The notes: generated from the sequence alone by a model not told the origin. A stretch of 53,538 bases of DNA from Spirosoma spitsbergense DSM 19989 (GCF_000374085.1 NZ_KB893572.1:1-53538); one strand, 5' to 3'. Shown: positions 35,625 to 45,303, numbered from the stretch's first letter. Made by a program: numbers and translations.

Positions 35625-35665
35625 AAATGACAAACGGGAACCAGTAGTGTTCCCGTTTGTCATTT
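35625..35665 (+). terminator. Terminator of the second SusC/SusD operon
   Basis: A perfect 17-bp stem (35625-35641 with 35649-35665) encloses a 7-base loop. The T-rich tail ATGTTGTTTT follows. It can work on the plus strand, and the A-rich left flank is too short for clear bidirectional use. Confidence 0.85.
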
Positions 35666-35673
35666 ATGTTGTT

Positions 35674-35829
35674 TTAAACTCGCTCTGTATGTGGTAGAAT
35701 CGGCAGGAAAGAGGGCGTTATAACCAGTTTTCTCGCTTCACTCCACTTGAAATACGTAAATAGAACGCCCAGAAACCATGAGAAAAGCAGGGAGCCTCTA
35801 CAGATGATCCATGCTCTTTCAGGCGTTGA
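35674..35829 (-). pseudogene. Possible remnant of a membrane-protein gene
   Basis: An open frame of 51 codons ends in TAA at 35674-35676 and has no start codon before the upstream stop at 35830. It encodes one convincing transmembrane helix (LLFSWFLGVLFTYF) followed by a basic-to-proline tail (KWSEARKLVITPSFLPILP). The pattern is that of the C-terminus of an integral membrane protein. Nothing upstream extends it, so it is probably a leftover of a deleted gene; it could also be chance. Confidence 0.3.
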
Positions 35830-36241
35830 TTAATGGGGTTTGCTACTGCCCGGCAGTTCCGAATGAAGCATATAGAAGGTCTTCGGGATAGGTTGCTTTC
35901 ATTAGTTAGCAGGCGTCAAATGGCTATCTCTCCAGCCCGGCATTTACGGCATACTATCCTTGTTTCCGCTCCTCAACTGCCTCATCAAATTGATTGTCAG
36001 GGGCGCTAAAGAGTGCCCTTTGAAGAACTAAAGTTGGTCCGGTAGCCTGTTAACGCGTTGAGTAAATATACGTTAAACCCTGAAAAAGACCGAATATTCG
36101 ATAAATGAGCTTTTTCAAGTTAAAAATTAATTATTTCAAGTAATTTGGGGATAATTAGAATGTGAAGCTAACTACCTTTAAGACAAATACGATAAGTACT
36201 TTCCTTAGTAAAATTTCCATCTTCTCTAATCAATTTTCAGT
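35830..36241. other. Gap before the third SusC locus
   Basis: About 410 bases without a convincing gene. The last 130 bases are AT-rich. TACCTTTA near 36172 resembles a -7 element, but the nearest TTTG upstream is 25 bases away rather than 19-21. I see no terminator or repeat. Confidence 0.4.
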
Positions 36242-39200
36242 ATGAAACACGTTTTACACCAAACGTACCGCATTCTGCCACTGTTACTTTTCAGTTGGTT
36301 TTTATGCGCAGAGACGTATGCCCAGGACCGTATATTAACGGGCCGTATTACCGACGGTAACGACAACTCGGCCCTGCCCGGGGCTAACGTTGTGGTAAAA
36401 GGTACCCAAACGGGTGTCGTGACGGATGCCAACGGTCAGTTTTCGCTCAATATACCATCGGGCCGCGACATACTCACAATATCAGCTATTGGCTATGCCT
36501 CGCAGGATATAACTATCGGCAGTAAAACATCCATCAATGTATCGATGGCCCCCGACATCAAAACCCTGAATGAAGTGGTCGTAACCGGCTACGGTGCGCA
36601 GGCCAAGCGCGACATTACCGGGGCTGTGGCTACGGTGGATACTAAACAACTCCTGTCCGTACCCGCTACCAACGTGGGGCAGGCCCTCCAGGGCCGCGTG
36701 GCGGGGGTTCAGGTCGGTAACGAGAACGCGCCGGGTGGTGGCGTGATGGTCCGCATCCGGGGTTTGGTACGATTAACGATAACTCGCCCCTCTATGTCAT
36801 CGACGGCGTTCCAACAAAGGGTAATCTGAATACACTGAATCTCAATGATGTAGAGAGTATGCAGATTCTGAAAGATGCTTCGGCAGCCTCCATTTACGGT
36901 TCGCGGGCGGGTAATGGCGTAGTCATTATCACCACCAAGAAAGGCAAAGCCGGTAAGCCCAAATTTACGTACGATACGTATTACGGTTCGCAGCGACACG
37001 GCAAACTGCTGAGCATGCTCAACACGCAGGAATACGCCCAGCTAACCTGGGAATCCCGGATAAACTCTGGTGTGGTGGGAGCAAATGGCAATCCGGTTCA
37101 CTCGCAGTTTGGCAACGGAGCAACACCGGTTATCCCCGATTTTGTGCTGCCCAGTGGTGCCTCGGCCAGCGATCCGCGCGTAGCCCGGAATGCTGATGGT
37201 ACTTACGCCAACTACAATAACGACATCAGCTCTCCAAATTTTCTGCTCATTACCCCCGCCAACAAGCAGGGAACGAACTGGCTGGAAGAAATTTTCCAGA
37301 CGGCTCCCATTCAGAACCACCAGTTAGGTGTATCGGGCGGAAGCGAAAATGGACGGTATGCCATGTCGCTGAACTACTTCAACCAGGAGGGGATCATGAA
37401 GTATACCGGCTACAAACGCTACTCCCTGCGGGCGAATACGGAGTTCAACGTAACCAAACGAATCCGGGCCGGGCAGAATTTTCAGGTAGCCTACGGTGAA
37501 CGTATTGGTCAGCCCAATGGCAACAATGCCGAGAGCAACCCGATCTCGTTTGCCTACCGGATTCAGCCTATCATTCCGTTGTATGACGTAGCGGGTAACT
37601 TTGCCGGTACGCGCGGGGGCGATCTCGATAATGCCAATAACCCACTGGCCCTGCTGCAACGGAGCAAAGACAATGTGCAGAAGGAAGTGCGGTTGTTTGG
37701 CAATGCCTATGCCGAAGTAGACATTCTGCCTAACCTGACCGCCCGCACCAGTTTTGGGATTGACTACAACCTCTCCAACTACCGGAACTACACCATTCGG
37801 GATATTGAGTCGGCCGAAGCGCGGGGGTCGAACCAACTCCAGACCAGCAACAGCTACGAATGGACCTGGACCTGGTACAACACCCTGACCTATAACTGGA
37901 ATCTGGGCGACCGGCACCGGTTCAACGTCATTGCCGGTACGGAATCCATCAAAAATTATTTCGAGTTTTTCGATGCCAGCCGGACCAACTTTGCCGTGGA
38001 TGATAATGAAAACCGCTACCTCAGTGCCGGTACGGGGGTTCAAACCAACAACGGCGGGGCCTCTAACTGGCGGCTGGCTTCGGAGTTTGCCAAAATCAAC
38101 TACGCGCTGGATGATAAGTACCTGCTTGATATGACTGTGCGTCGGGACCGCTCCTCCCGCTTTTCTCCCGAATTCCGGTCGGCGGTGTTTCCAGCGGCCA
38201 GTGTGGGCTGGCGGGTATCGAAAGAAAATTTCTTCAAACCCCTTACTTTCATTGACGACCTGAAATTTCGGGCTGGTTATGGCCTGACAGGTAACCAGGA
38301 AATTGGTAACTATAACTCGTTTACGCAGTTCAGTACCAACCCCATCACCTCATTTTACGACATCAACGGTACCCGTACGTCGGCCATTCCGGGCTATGAA
38401 CTGACCCAGTTCGGCAACGCCCGCGCCAAGTGGGAAACCACCACCAGCCTAAACCTCGGCTTCGACGCGCTGCTGCTCAAAAACCGCCTGAACATTGCGT
38501 TCGACTGGTACACCCGTACCACCTCGGATATGCTCTTCCCGGTGCAGGCACCGCTCACGCAGGGGGTAGCCGTAAACCCGTTCCAAAACATCGGTTCCAT
38601 GCGCAACCGGGGTGTCGACCTGATGATTGGCTACGGCGACAAGCTGGGTAACAATGGCCTGAGCTACAATGTGAGTGCCAATTTCAGCACGTACCGGAAC
38701 CTGGTGACCAAAACCAACGGCGATCCCAGCACGCAGTATTTCGGTATCAACGACGAGCGGATTCAGAACTTCGTAGTGACACAGCAGGGCTACGCTATTT
38801 CGTCGTTCTTCGGGTACACCATCGACGGTATTTTCCAGACGAACGAAGAAGCCAAAGCCGCTCCGGTGCAGTTTGGTAATGCCGCATCAGAAAATGTGGC
38901 AGGTCGGTTCAAGTTCCGGGATATTAACGGTGACGGAAAAATTGATACCAAAGATCTGAGCATCATTGGCAGCCCGCACCCCAAGTTCAACTACGGCCTG
39001 AACCTTAGCTTAAATTATAAAAACTTTGGGCTGACCTTGTTCGGCCAGGGCGTACAGGGTAATCAGATTTTCAACTACACGAAGTACTGGACCGATTTCC
39101 CCACCTTCGCCGGCAACCGCAGTACCCGGATGCTGTATCAGTCATGGCGTCCCGGTAGTACAGATGCCATTCTGCCTCAGCTTCGGTCCAGCGACCAGGT

Positions 39201-39489
39201 CAGCATTCAGCCTTCCACGTATTATCTGGAGAGCGGATCGTATTTCCGCATGAAGAATATTCAGCTCACCTACCAACTACCGCAGGTACTGCTCTCGAAA
39301 CTAAAGATGGGCGCCACATCGGTTTACATCCAGGGCCAGAATATGTTTACCATCACCAAGTACTCCGGTATGGACCCCGAAATCAATCTACGCGCCTACT
39401 CGGCGGGTAACGACCGCCAGATTGGGGTCGACGGGGGATCGTATCCAGTTGCCAAAACCGTTTTAGTCGGTCTAAATCTATCATTCTGA
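36242..39489 (+). pseudogene. SusC/RagA receptor gene with a one-base frameshift (third locus)
   Basis: The frame from ATG 36242 encodes a signal peptide, a carboxypeptidase-D-like repeat (LTGRITDGNDNSALPG) and the start of the plug (VVVTGYGAQ), then shifts after MVRIRG. The rest of the plug (PLYVIDGVPT) and barrel continue in the +2 frame to the stop at 39487-39489. Restoring one T in the TTT run at 36763-36765 would give GFGTINDNSP, the normal SusC sequence, and a protein of about 1082 residues. Every other part is intact, including the C-terminal VGLNLSF. This is either a recent mutation, a phase-variable site or a sequencing error. No full-length protein can be made as written. Confidence 0.88.
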
Positions 39490-39491
39490 TC

Positions 39492-41222
39492 ATGAAAAAA
39501 ATAACCATCTTCATAACCGTTGGTTGTCTGGCACTCGCTACGGCCTGCTCCGACAAGTTTCTGGACGTACAGCCTAAGGCCGCGCTGGCTGTTACGACGC
39601 TGCAAAATAAAACGGGTGTAAATGCCCTGCTCATTGGCGCCTACGCCCTGCTCGATGGCTGGGCCACTGCCGAAGGTGCCTACCGCTCCTACCAGGTAGG
39701 GGCCGACAACTGGGTATATGGCAGTGTAGCCAGTGATGATGCCTACAAAGGCACCATTGCGGGCGACCAGCCCCCAATCTCCCTGATTGAGCAGGCCAAC
39801 ATTCAGTCAGATAATATTTATTTCCGGGGCAAATGGCGGGGCATGTACGACGGCATTGCCCGGACAAACGACGTATTGCAGGCACTGGCCGCGACTAAAG
39901 ATATGACCGATGCCGAAAAAGCACAGGTCACGGCGGAAACCCGTTTTCTACGGGGTCACTACCATTTCGAACTGAAGAAAATGTTCAATATGGTGCCTTA
40001 TATTGATGAGAAAACGTACAATCCGAACGACCTGGAAAGTACCAAGATGCCGAATAACGTCGATATCTGGCCCAACGTGGTGGCTGATATAAAAGCGGCT
40101 TACGATGTACTGCCTGCCAAACAGACGCAGGTTGGCCGACCAACGAAATGGGCTGCTGCGGCCGAACTGGCGAAAGCCTACCTGTTCCAGAAAAAATACG
40201 CTGAAGCCAAACCCCTGCTCGAAGCCATTGTGGCTAGTGGGCAGTATAAACTGATGGACCGCTACCACGATAACTTCAAGGCCGTAACCAACAACAATGC
40301 GGAGTCTATTTTTGAAGTGCAGTACTCGGTCAATGATGGGGCATCGGGTGGCGAAAATGGCAACATCGGTTCAACCCTCAACTACCCCTACGGCGGTGGC
40401 GGTGTAACGACCTGCTGCGGATTCTTCCAGCCGTCGCAAAACCTGGTAAATGCCTTTAAAACCGATGCGAAAGGCCTGCCCCTGATCGACACGTTCAATG
40501 CTACGGACCTAACCAATGATCAGGGCATCGAATCGACGGCTCCGTTTACGCCCTATACCGGCCCGGTTGACCCCCGGCTAGACTGGACAGTTGGCCGCCG
40601 GGGTATTCAGTACCTCGACTGGGGTGTTCACCCCGGCAAAGCCTACGTGCGCGATCAGGCCTACGGTGGCCCTTATTCACCCAAGAAGCACGTTATGTAC
40701 CGGTCGGATGTAGGAACGAACACCTTTGCGGGTAACCCGCGTTTGAACGCCAACAACTACCGCATGATTCGCTACGACCATGTGTTGCTGTGGCTGGCCG
40801 AAATAGAAACCGAAATTGGTGATCTGAACAAAGCCCGTGCCTACGTCAACCAGATTCGCCGGCGGGCCGCCAACCCGGATGGTTTCGTAAAATCTGCCGA
40901 TGGTACGCCAGCCGCTAGCTACGTTATCAGCGAGTACACCACACCCTGGACCGATCAGGCCGCTGCCCGCAAAGCCGTGCAGTTTGAAGAGCGACTGGAG
41001 TTTGGTATGGAAGGCCACCGCCGGTTCGACCTGGTACGCTGGAACATTGCCGACCAGACCCTGAACAATTACTACACGACAGAAGCGAAAAAGCGCATTT
41101 ACCTGAACGGGGTTCAGTTTATCAAAGGTCGCCACGAATATTTCCCGATTCCGTTACAGGAAATTTTTAACAGCAAGAAAGACGGGAAAGAAACCCTGAC
41201 CCAGAATCCGGGGTATAATTAA
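39492..41222 (+). CDS. SusD/RagB-family lipoprotein (third locus)
   Basis: The 576-residue protein is a SusD-type surface lipoprotein (Cys19 in LALATACSDKFLDV) that begins 2 bp after the frameshifted SusC gene. The core shows AETRFLRGHYHFELKKMF near 155 and RPTKWAAAAELAKAYLFQ near 215. The end has FEERLEFGMEGHRRFDLVRW, YFPIPLQEI and TQNPGYN. It is about 80-110 residues longer than the other two SusD proteins, with the extra length in the region around 270-400. A terminator lies 71 bp downstream. Confidence 0.93.
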   Translation: MKKITIFITVGCLALATACSDKFLDVQPKAALAVTTLQNKTGVNALLIGAYALLDGWATAEGAYRSYQVGADNWVYGSVASDDAYKGTIAGDQPPISLIEQANIQSDNIYFRGKWRGMYDGIARTNDVLQALAATKDMTDAEKAQVTAETRFLRGHYHFELKKMFNMVPYIDEKTYNPNDLESTKMPNNVDIWPNVVADIKAAYDVLPAKQTQVGRPTKWAAAAELAKAYLFQKKYAEAKPLLEAIVASGQYKLMDRYHDNFKAVTNNNAESIFEVQYSVNDGASGGENGNIGSTLNYPYGGGGVTTCCGFFQPSQNLVNAFKTDAKGLPLIDTFNATDLTNDQGIESTAPFTPYTGPVDPRLDWTVGRRGIQYLDWGVHPGKAYVRDQAYGGPYSPKKHVMYRSDVGTNTFAGNPRLNANNYRMIRYDHVLLWLAEIETEIGDLNKARAYVNQIRRRAANPDGFVKSADGTPAASYVISEYTTPWTDQAAARKAVQFEERLEFGMEGHRRFDLVRWNIADQTLNNYYTTEAKKRIYLNGVQFIKGRHEYFPIPLQEIFNSKKDGKETLTQNPGYN

Positions 41223-41292
41223 TTCAATCAGCTAGTTGGTCAGGTACGTACTAAATCACCATCTCTCCAACTCATTGACTGTCTACTAGTTC

Positions 41293-41337
41293 AAAGTGGG
41301 TAATCGGTAAGTAAACCTTACCGGTTGCCCACTTTTT
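41293..41337 (+). terminator. Terminator of the third SusC/SusD operon
   Basis: A 19-bp stem (41293-41311 with 41317-41335) has two G-U pairs and a 5-base loop, and its end runs into TTTTT. It lies 71 bp after the SusD stop and 22 bp before the oxidoreductase gene. Confidence 0.85.
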
Positions 41338-41359
41338 CCTCTTTACCAATCCAATAGCT

Positions 41360-42646
41360 ATGCAAGACTCATCTGCCACTAACCGCCGAACGTTTCTGAA
41401 ACAGGTCGCCGGGATTTCGGCGTTTTATATTGTGCCGCGCCATGTGCTGGGCCGCGGTTTTACCGCTCCCTCCGACCAGGTATCCATCGGCTTCATCGGG
41501 CTGGGGAAGCAGGCTGCGGGTCTGCGCGGGCGGTTTCTTCAAAATGAGGCCCGCGTCATCGCCGTTTGCGATGTGTACCAGCCGAAAGTAGCCGCCTTTG
41601 CCGAAGCAGTCAACAAACACTACGCCGATAAAGGCAATGTGGGCACCTACGCCGGCTGCGAACGCTACGACGATTACCGAACCTTGCTCAACAACAAGGG
41701 CATTGATGCCGTAGTTATTGCCACACCCGACCACTGGCATAGCCCGATTGCTATTGCGGCTGCCAAAGCCGGGAAAGATATTTACTGCGAAAAGCCGCTG
41801 TCGCTCACCGTCAAAGAAGGCCGGGATATGGTGAATGCTACCCGGCAGTATAAGCGGGTATTTCAAACGGGTAACATGCAGCGGTCGTGGAAGGAGTTTC
41901 GGCAGGCCGTAGAACTGGTTCGTAATGGCTATATCGGTCAGGTGAAAACGATCAATGTCAATGTGGGCGGGCCGCCACGGGCATTCGATTTAGTTGCCGA
42001 ACCTGTTCCGGCGGGACTGAACTGGGATGCGTGGCTCGGACCCAACACCATCGAACGCCCGTATAACAACGTGCTCGACCCGGATTTGACGGCTAAGTTC
42101 TGGGGGCAATGGCGCGATATCCGTGACTTTGGCGGGGGCGGCATGACCGACTGGGGTGCCCATATGTTCGATATTGCCCAGTGGGGACTGGATATGGACA
42201 ACTCCGGCCCAACGTCCTTAACGCCGGGGAAAGATGGAAAAGGACTGGTGTATCAATATGCTAATGGTGTCCAGATGCATCACACACCTGTAGACGGAAA
42301 GCAGTTCTGCCAGTTTATAGGCACAGAGGGAGAGGTGAAAGTGGCCCGGGGTGAACTGATTACCACGCCCGCATCGCTGAAAGACAAAGTGATTGGTGCT
42401 AATGAAAAACACGTTTATTTCAGCGATAACCACTACAAAGACTTCCTGGATGCCATTAAAAGCCGCAAGCCTCCCATCTGCGATGTAGAGGTGGGTCACC
42501 GCACGGCTTCGGTCTGCAACATCGGTAACATTGCCTATCTGCTGGGTCGCCCGCTCCGCTGGAACCCGAATACGGAGCAATTTGACGGGGATGCCGAAGC
42601 CAATAAGTTACTGAGTCGCCCAATGCGAACGAAGTGGACAGCCTAG
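41360..42646 (+). CDS. Tat-exported Gfo/Idh/MocA-family oxidoreductase
   Basis: The 428-residue protein starts with a twin-arginine signal (NRRTFLK, residues 8-14), so it is exported folded with its cofactor. The Rossmann domain has GFIGLGKQAAG at 44-54 and the family hallmark EKP at 144-146. The C-terminal substrate domain includes DWGAHMFDIAQWGLD. Members use NAD(P) to oxidise or reduce sugars and related polyols, and some Tat-exported members act as glycosidases through an NAD redox cycle. It follows the third SusC/SusD locus on the same strand beyond a terminator. Processing of a sugar in the periplasm is the likely role; the exact reaction is unknown. Confidence 0.9.
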   Translation: MQDSSATNRRTFLKQVAGISAFYIVPRHVLGRGFTAPSDQVSIGFIGLGKQAAGLRGRFLQNEARVIAVCDVYQPKVAAFAEAVNKHYADKGNVGTYAGCERYDDYRTLLNNKGIDAVVIATPDHWHSPIAIAAAKAGKDIYCEKPLSLTVKEGRDMVNATRQYKRVFQTGNMQRSWKEFRQAVELVRNGYIGQVKTINVNVGGPPRAFDLVAEPVPAGLNWDAWLGPNTIERPYNNVLDPDLTAKFWGQWRDIRDFGGGGMTDWGAHMFDIAQWGLDMDNSGPTSLTPGKDGKGLVYQYANGVQMHHTPVDGKQFCQFIGTEGEVKVARGELITTPASLKDKVIGANEKHVYFSDNHYKDFLDAIKSRKPPICDVEVGHRTASVCNIGNIAYLLGRPLRWNPNTEQFDGDAEANKLLSRPMRTKWTA

Positions 42647-42654
42647 AAAATTCG

Positions 42655-42662
42655 TATCTTTG
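42655..42662 (+). promoter_or_regulatory. Putative -7 element TATCTTTG
   Basis: The sequence fits TAnnTTTG fully and is followed by GCGGG, as in many Bacteroidota promoters. No TTTG is found 19-21 bases upstream. It would serve tsaE with a leader of about 40 bases. Confidence 0.5.
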
Positions 42663-42708
42663 CGGGCTTTTAATCCGCATAGCCGGGTGATATCTGACGC
42701 TGTATCGT

Positions 42709-43131
42709 ATGACTCTCTATATCGACCATGTTGACGAAATAGACACCGCAGCCCGCCAGCTACTGGCCGAAGGCCGGGAACGGTCGGTCTGGTTGTTCGA
42801 CGGCGATATGGGGGCGGGAAAAACGACCCTCATCAAAGCGATCTGCCGGGTTCTGGGTGTGGTCAGTACCGTGCAAAGTCCAACCTTTTCCATCGTGAAC
42901 GAGTACACAACCCACGAGGGGCACTCCGTTTACCATTTTGACTGTTACCGGCTCCGTAATGAAGCCGAAGCGCTGGATATTGGTATCGAAGAATATGTTG
43001 ATTCGGGAAATTACTGCTTTATCGAATGGCCGGAGAAAATCATGAATCTCTGGCCGGTAACGTATTACCAGGTTCATCTTGCCGTTGACGACGACGGCAG
43101 CCGCATCCTGGAAGCGAACACAGTTTACTAG
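42709..43131 (+). CDS. tsaE: tRNA threonylcarbamoyladenosine biosynthesis ATPase TsaE
   Basis: The 140-residue protein is the P-loop ATPase that, with TsaB and TsaD, makes the t6A37 modification of ANN-decoding tRNAs. The Walker A motif is DGDMGAGKTTL (31-41), followed by the family SPTFSIVNEY near 58-67, FDCYRL near 80, and FIEWPEK near 103-109 with the conserved Trp. The length is normal for TsaE. It lies 72 bp before the alanine dehydrogenase gene on the same strand and has its own -7 element at 42655. Confidence 0.95.
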   Translation: MTLYIDHVDEIDTAARQLLAEGRERSVWLFDGDMGAGKTTLIKAICRVLGVVSTVQSPTFSIVNEYTTHEGHSVYHFDCYRLRNEAEALDIGIEEYVDSGNYCFIEWPEKIMNLWPVTYYQVHLAVDDDGSRILEANTVY

Positions 43132-43203
43132 TTTGAGGATGGCGGTCTGCCGGTTTTTCAACGGTAAACAGCAGCCCTCAATCAACTTATAAACGTAACC
43201 TAA

Positions 43204-44412
43204 GTGACTGGATTTGAGGAACTGGCCAAAACGGCCGTGTATACGAAAGAAGCCCCGCTGGCCGTAAAAACGAACCGGCACAGCCTGCTTATCGGATTGC
43301 CTAAAGAAGTATCGCTTCAGGAAAATCGAATTGCCCTTACGCCCGAAGCAGTAGCTATTCTGGTCCGAAATGGCCATAATGTAATCGTGGAAAATGGTGC
43401 GGGTGAGAAAGCGAAGTTTACCGATACCGAGTACAGTGAAGCCGGGGCCCAGATTGCCTACTCGCCCAAAGAGGTGTATGAAGCTAACCTGATCCTGAAA
43501 GTTGAACCGTTGGTGGATGAGGAATTTGAGTACGTTCAGTCGGGCAGTACCGTTATTTCTACGGTCAATCTGCCCACCCATGACCGGGCGTATTTCGAAC
43601 GAATCAACGATAAAAATCTGACTTCTTTCGGTTATGAATACATCGAAGACCAGGCAGGAGGAATGCCGGTTATTCGGTCGATGAGCGAGATTGCGGGTAG
43701 TACGGTCATGCTCATTGCGGGCGAATACCTGAGCAATGCCGACAATGGTCGGGGTATTATTCTGGGCGGCATTACCGGCGTTCCACCCACCAAAGTAGTG
43801 ATGCTTGGTGCCGGAACCGTAACGGAGTACGCCGTTCGGGTTGCCCTCGGCATGGGTGCCGACGTGAAAATTTTTGACCGGCACCTCTACAAGTTACAGC
43901 GACTCAAATACGCCGTTGGGCACCACATTTACACCTCCATCATTGACTCCGATACCATGACCGAAGCCATTCAGCGGGCCGACGTTGTCATCGGGGCCAT
44001 CCGGGCCGAGGAAGGTATCAGTCCGGTGGTGGTTACGGAGGAAACAGTCGGTCGCATGAAACCCGACTCGGTCATCATCGACGTATCCATCGACCAGGGA
44101 GGGAATTTTGAAACCTCCCGCATGACTACGCACAAAAACCCCACCTTTAAGCACATGGGAGTCATTCACTACTGCGTACCCAACATTGCCGCCCGCGTGG
44201 CCCACACAGCCAGCATGGCCCTGAGTAACATCTTTCTCCCGTTCCTGCTCGAAACCGGCACTACGGGAGGGATTGAGCAGATGATGTACGCGAACCGATG
44301 GTTTATGAAAGGTGTTTATACGCACAAAGGAACGCTGACCAACGCCCACATTGCCCGGAAGTTCAATATGCGTTTTAAAGACCTGGATTTATTGCTGGCA
44401 GCAAGATTCTAA
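43204..44412 (+). CDS. ald: Alanine dehydrogenase
   Basis: The 402-residue enzyme interconverts alanine and pyruvate with NAD. The N-terminal substrate domain has GLPKEVSLQENRIALTPE (about 31-48) with the conserved Lys and Arg. The dinucleotide-binding loop is VVMLGAGTVTEYAVRVALG near 199-217, followed by the acidic FDRHLYKLQRL. The active-site stretch HYCVPNIAARVAHTAS is near 320-335. The start must be GTG 43204, since the next in-frame Met would remove the catalytic N-terminus. This longer form, about 400 rather than 370 residues, is common in Bacteroidota. A perfect long inverted repeat follows the stop. Confidence 0.92.
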   Translation: MTGFEELAKTAVYTKEAPLAVKTNRHSLLIGLPKEVSLQENRIALTPEAVAILVRNGHNVIVENGAGEKAKFTDTEYSEAGAQIAYSPKEVYEANLILKVEPLVDEEFEYVQSGSTVISTVNLPTHDRAYFERINDKNLTSFGYEYIEDQAGGMPVIRSMSEIAGSTVMLIAGEYLSNADNGRGIILGGITGVPPTKVVMLGAGTVTEYAVRVALGMGADVKIFDRHLYKLQRLKYAVGHHIYTSIIDSDTMTEAIQRADVVIGAIRAEEGISPVVVTEETVGRMKPDSVIIDVSIDQGGNFETSRMTTHKNPTFKHMGVIHYCVPNIAARVAHTASMALSNIFLPFLLETGTTGGIEQMMYANRWFMKGVYTHKGTLTNAHIARKFNMRFKDLDLLLAARF

Positions 44413-44419
44413 AAAATAA

Positions 44420-44515
44420 GTATTAGGAGCGAGTAGTTAGGAGTGAGGAGTCGTCCGGGTCACTTTTTCACTCATACCGAAAGGCTCATCACTCCTAACT
44501 ACTCGCTCCTAATAC
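44420..44515. repeat. Perfect 27-bp word-built inverted repeat
   Basis: Arms 44420-44446 and 44489-44515 are exact reverse complements over 27 bases. The left arm and its flank read as heptamers, TAGGAGC GAGTAGT TAGGAGT GAGGAGT. The 42-base loop is not T-rich at the end, so this is not a simple terminator. It starts 7 bases after the ald stop and ends 9 bases before the next start codon. Confidence 0.9.
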
Positions 44516-44524
44516 GTTAAAAAA

Positions 44525-44929
44525 ATGATCAACCACAGCAACGAAAATACCCTGCTCGATGATGCCAACTCGTACGATGTCAACAAAGAGTTGATGGGCC
44601 TCATCTCGTCGGACTTTATCAAAGTAGCCGATCAGCTTAAGGAAGCTTCGTATCAGATTCGGAAACGCGGCTTTTCAGACAATCCTGTTTTTGTAGCCTC
44701 CCGTCGGGATATACCCGTAGGGCAGCTGCTGATTGGCGCAACAGAATTAGAGAACCAGTGGCATTACAAAGCGTCATTTATGGATGAGTTTATCCAGCGC
44801 GAACTGATTGGAGAGGATTCGATTGAGATGTGGAAGGAGAACTACAAGAACCCGGACGAGTACTGCTGCCTGTTTGTGGTTCACGGCGATTTTGCCGGCT
44901 TTGTGTACATTCCCTATCCCGAAGATTAA
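44525..44929 (+). CDS. Conserved small protein, unknown function
   Basis: The 134-residue acidic protein has no signal peptide or transmembrane segment. It begins with a polar stretch, then a helix (ELMGLISSDFIKVADQLKEA). Strands follow (NPVFVASR, GQLLIGA, YKASFMDEF) and a closing YCCLFVVHGDFAGFVYIPYPED. A mixed alpha/beta fold is likely. I do not recognise the family, though the well-ordered composition suggests a real gene. It starts 9 bp after the inverted repeat behind alanine dehydrogenase and has a strong terminator 27 bp after its stop. Confidence 0.75.
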   Translation: MINHSNENTLLDDANSYDVNKELMGLISSDFIKVADQLKEASYQIRKRGFSDNPVFVASRRDIPVGQLLIGATELENQWHYKASFMDEFIQRELIGEDSIEMWKENYKNPDEYCCLFVVHGDFAGFVYIPYPED

Positions 44930-44956
44930 TCAGCCCCCGGACAGTACGTTTTTCAG

Positions 44957-44990
44957 GCCGAATCTACCCGATTCGGCTTTTGTTTTTTTT
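44957..44990 (+). terminator. Intrinsic terminator
   Basis: An 8-bp stem (44957-44964 with 44970-44977) with a 5-base loop is followed by TTTTG and then eight T. It closes the ald region transcript. Confidence 0.9.
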
Positions 44991-45303
44991 GTTCGCCAAT
45001 AATACTTTTCGGGGAAACGTATCGGCAAAGACCAGCCGCTCCGGTAACTTCTTTTTGCCGCTTTACGGTGATCTGACCTATTCAGGTACCACTCCCGCAA
45101 ACAGGCTGATTAATGCCCTGTGTGGACGCTTTACCGCCTGAATACGGCGATAAACTATTTTTTTGTATATTAAGGCAATCTTACCGGATATCGTAGGAAA
45201 AGAGCGATTTTTTTTGTATTTTTACAATCTATACGACCACCCTTAGGTGGGTAAAAACCTGAACTCTGAACAACAATAAATTACTGACATTTTTTCGATT
45301 TTT
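44991..45303 (+). other. Upstream region of gyrB with a duplicated T-tract block
   Basis: No gene is visible in these 313 bases. Two blocks, 45157-45186 and 45207-45235, resemble each other. Each has A, a run of seven or eight T, GTAT, a short AT spacer, AATCT and a final TAC or ATAC group. They are 50 bases apart and lie 70-150 bases before gyrB, where promoters or supercoiling-sensitive control sites would be expected. Neither has a TAnnTTTG element. Confidence 0.45.

Noticed and set aside
36859-39489. The downstream part of the third SusC as a separate gene
   Set aside because: It lacks a signal peptide and starts in the middle of the plug domain; it is the second half of one frameshifted gene.
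42760-43884. A 374-codon minus-strand frame across tsaE and alanine dehydrogenase
   Set aside because: It crosses two well-identified genes and the gap between them and encodes low-complexity shadow sequence.
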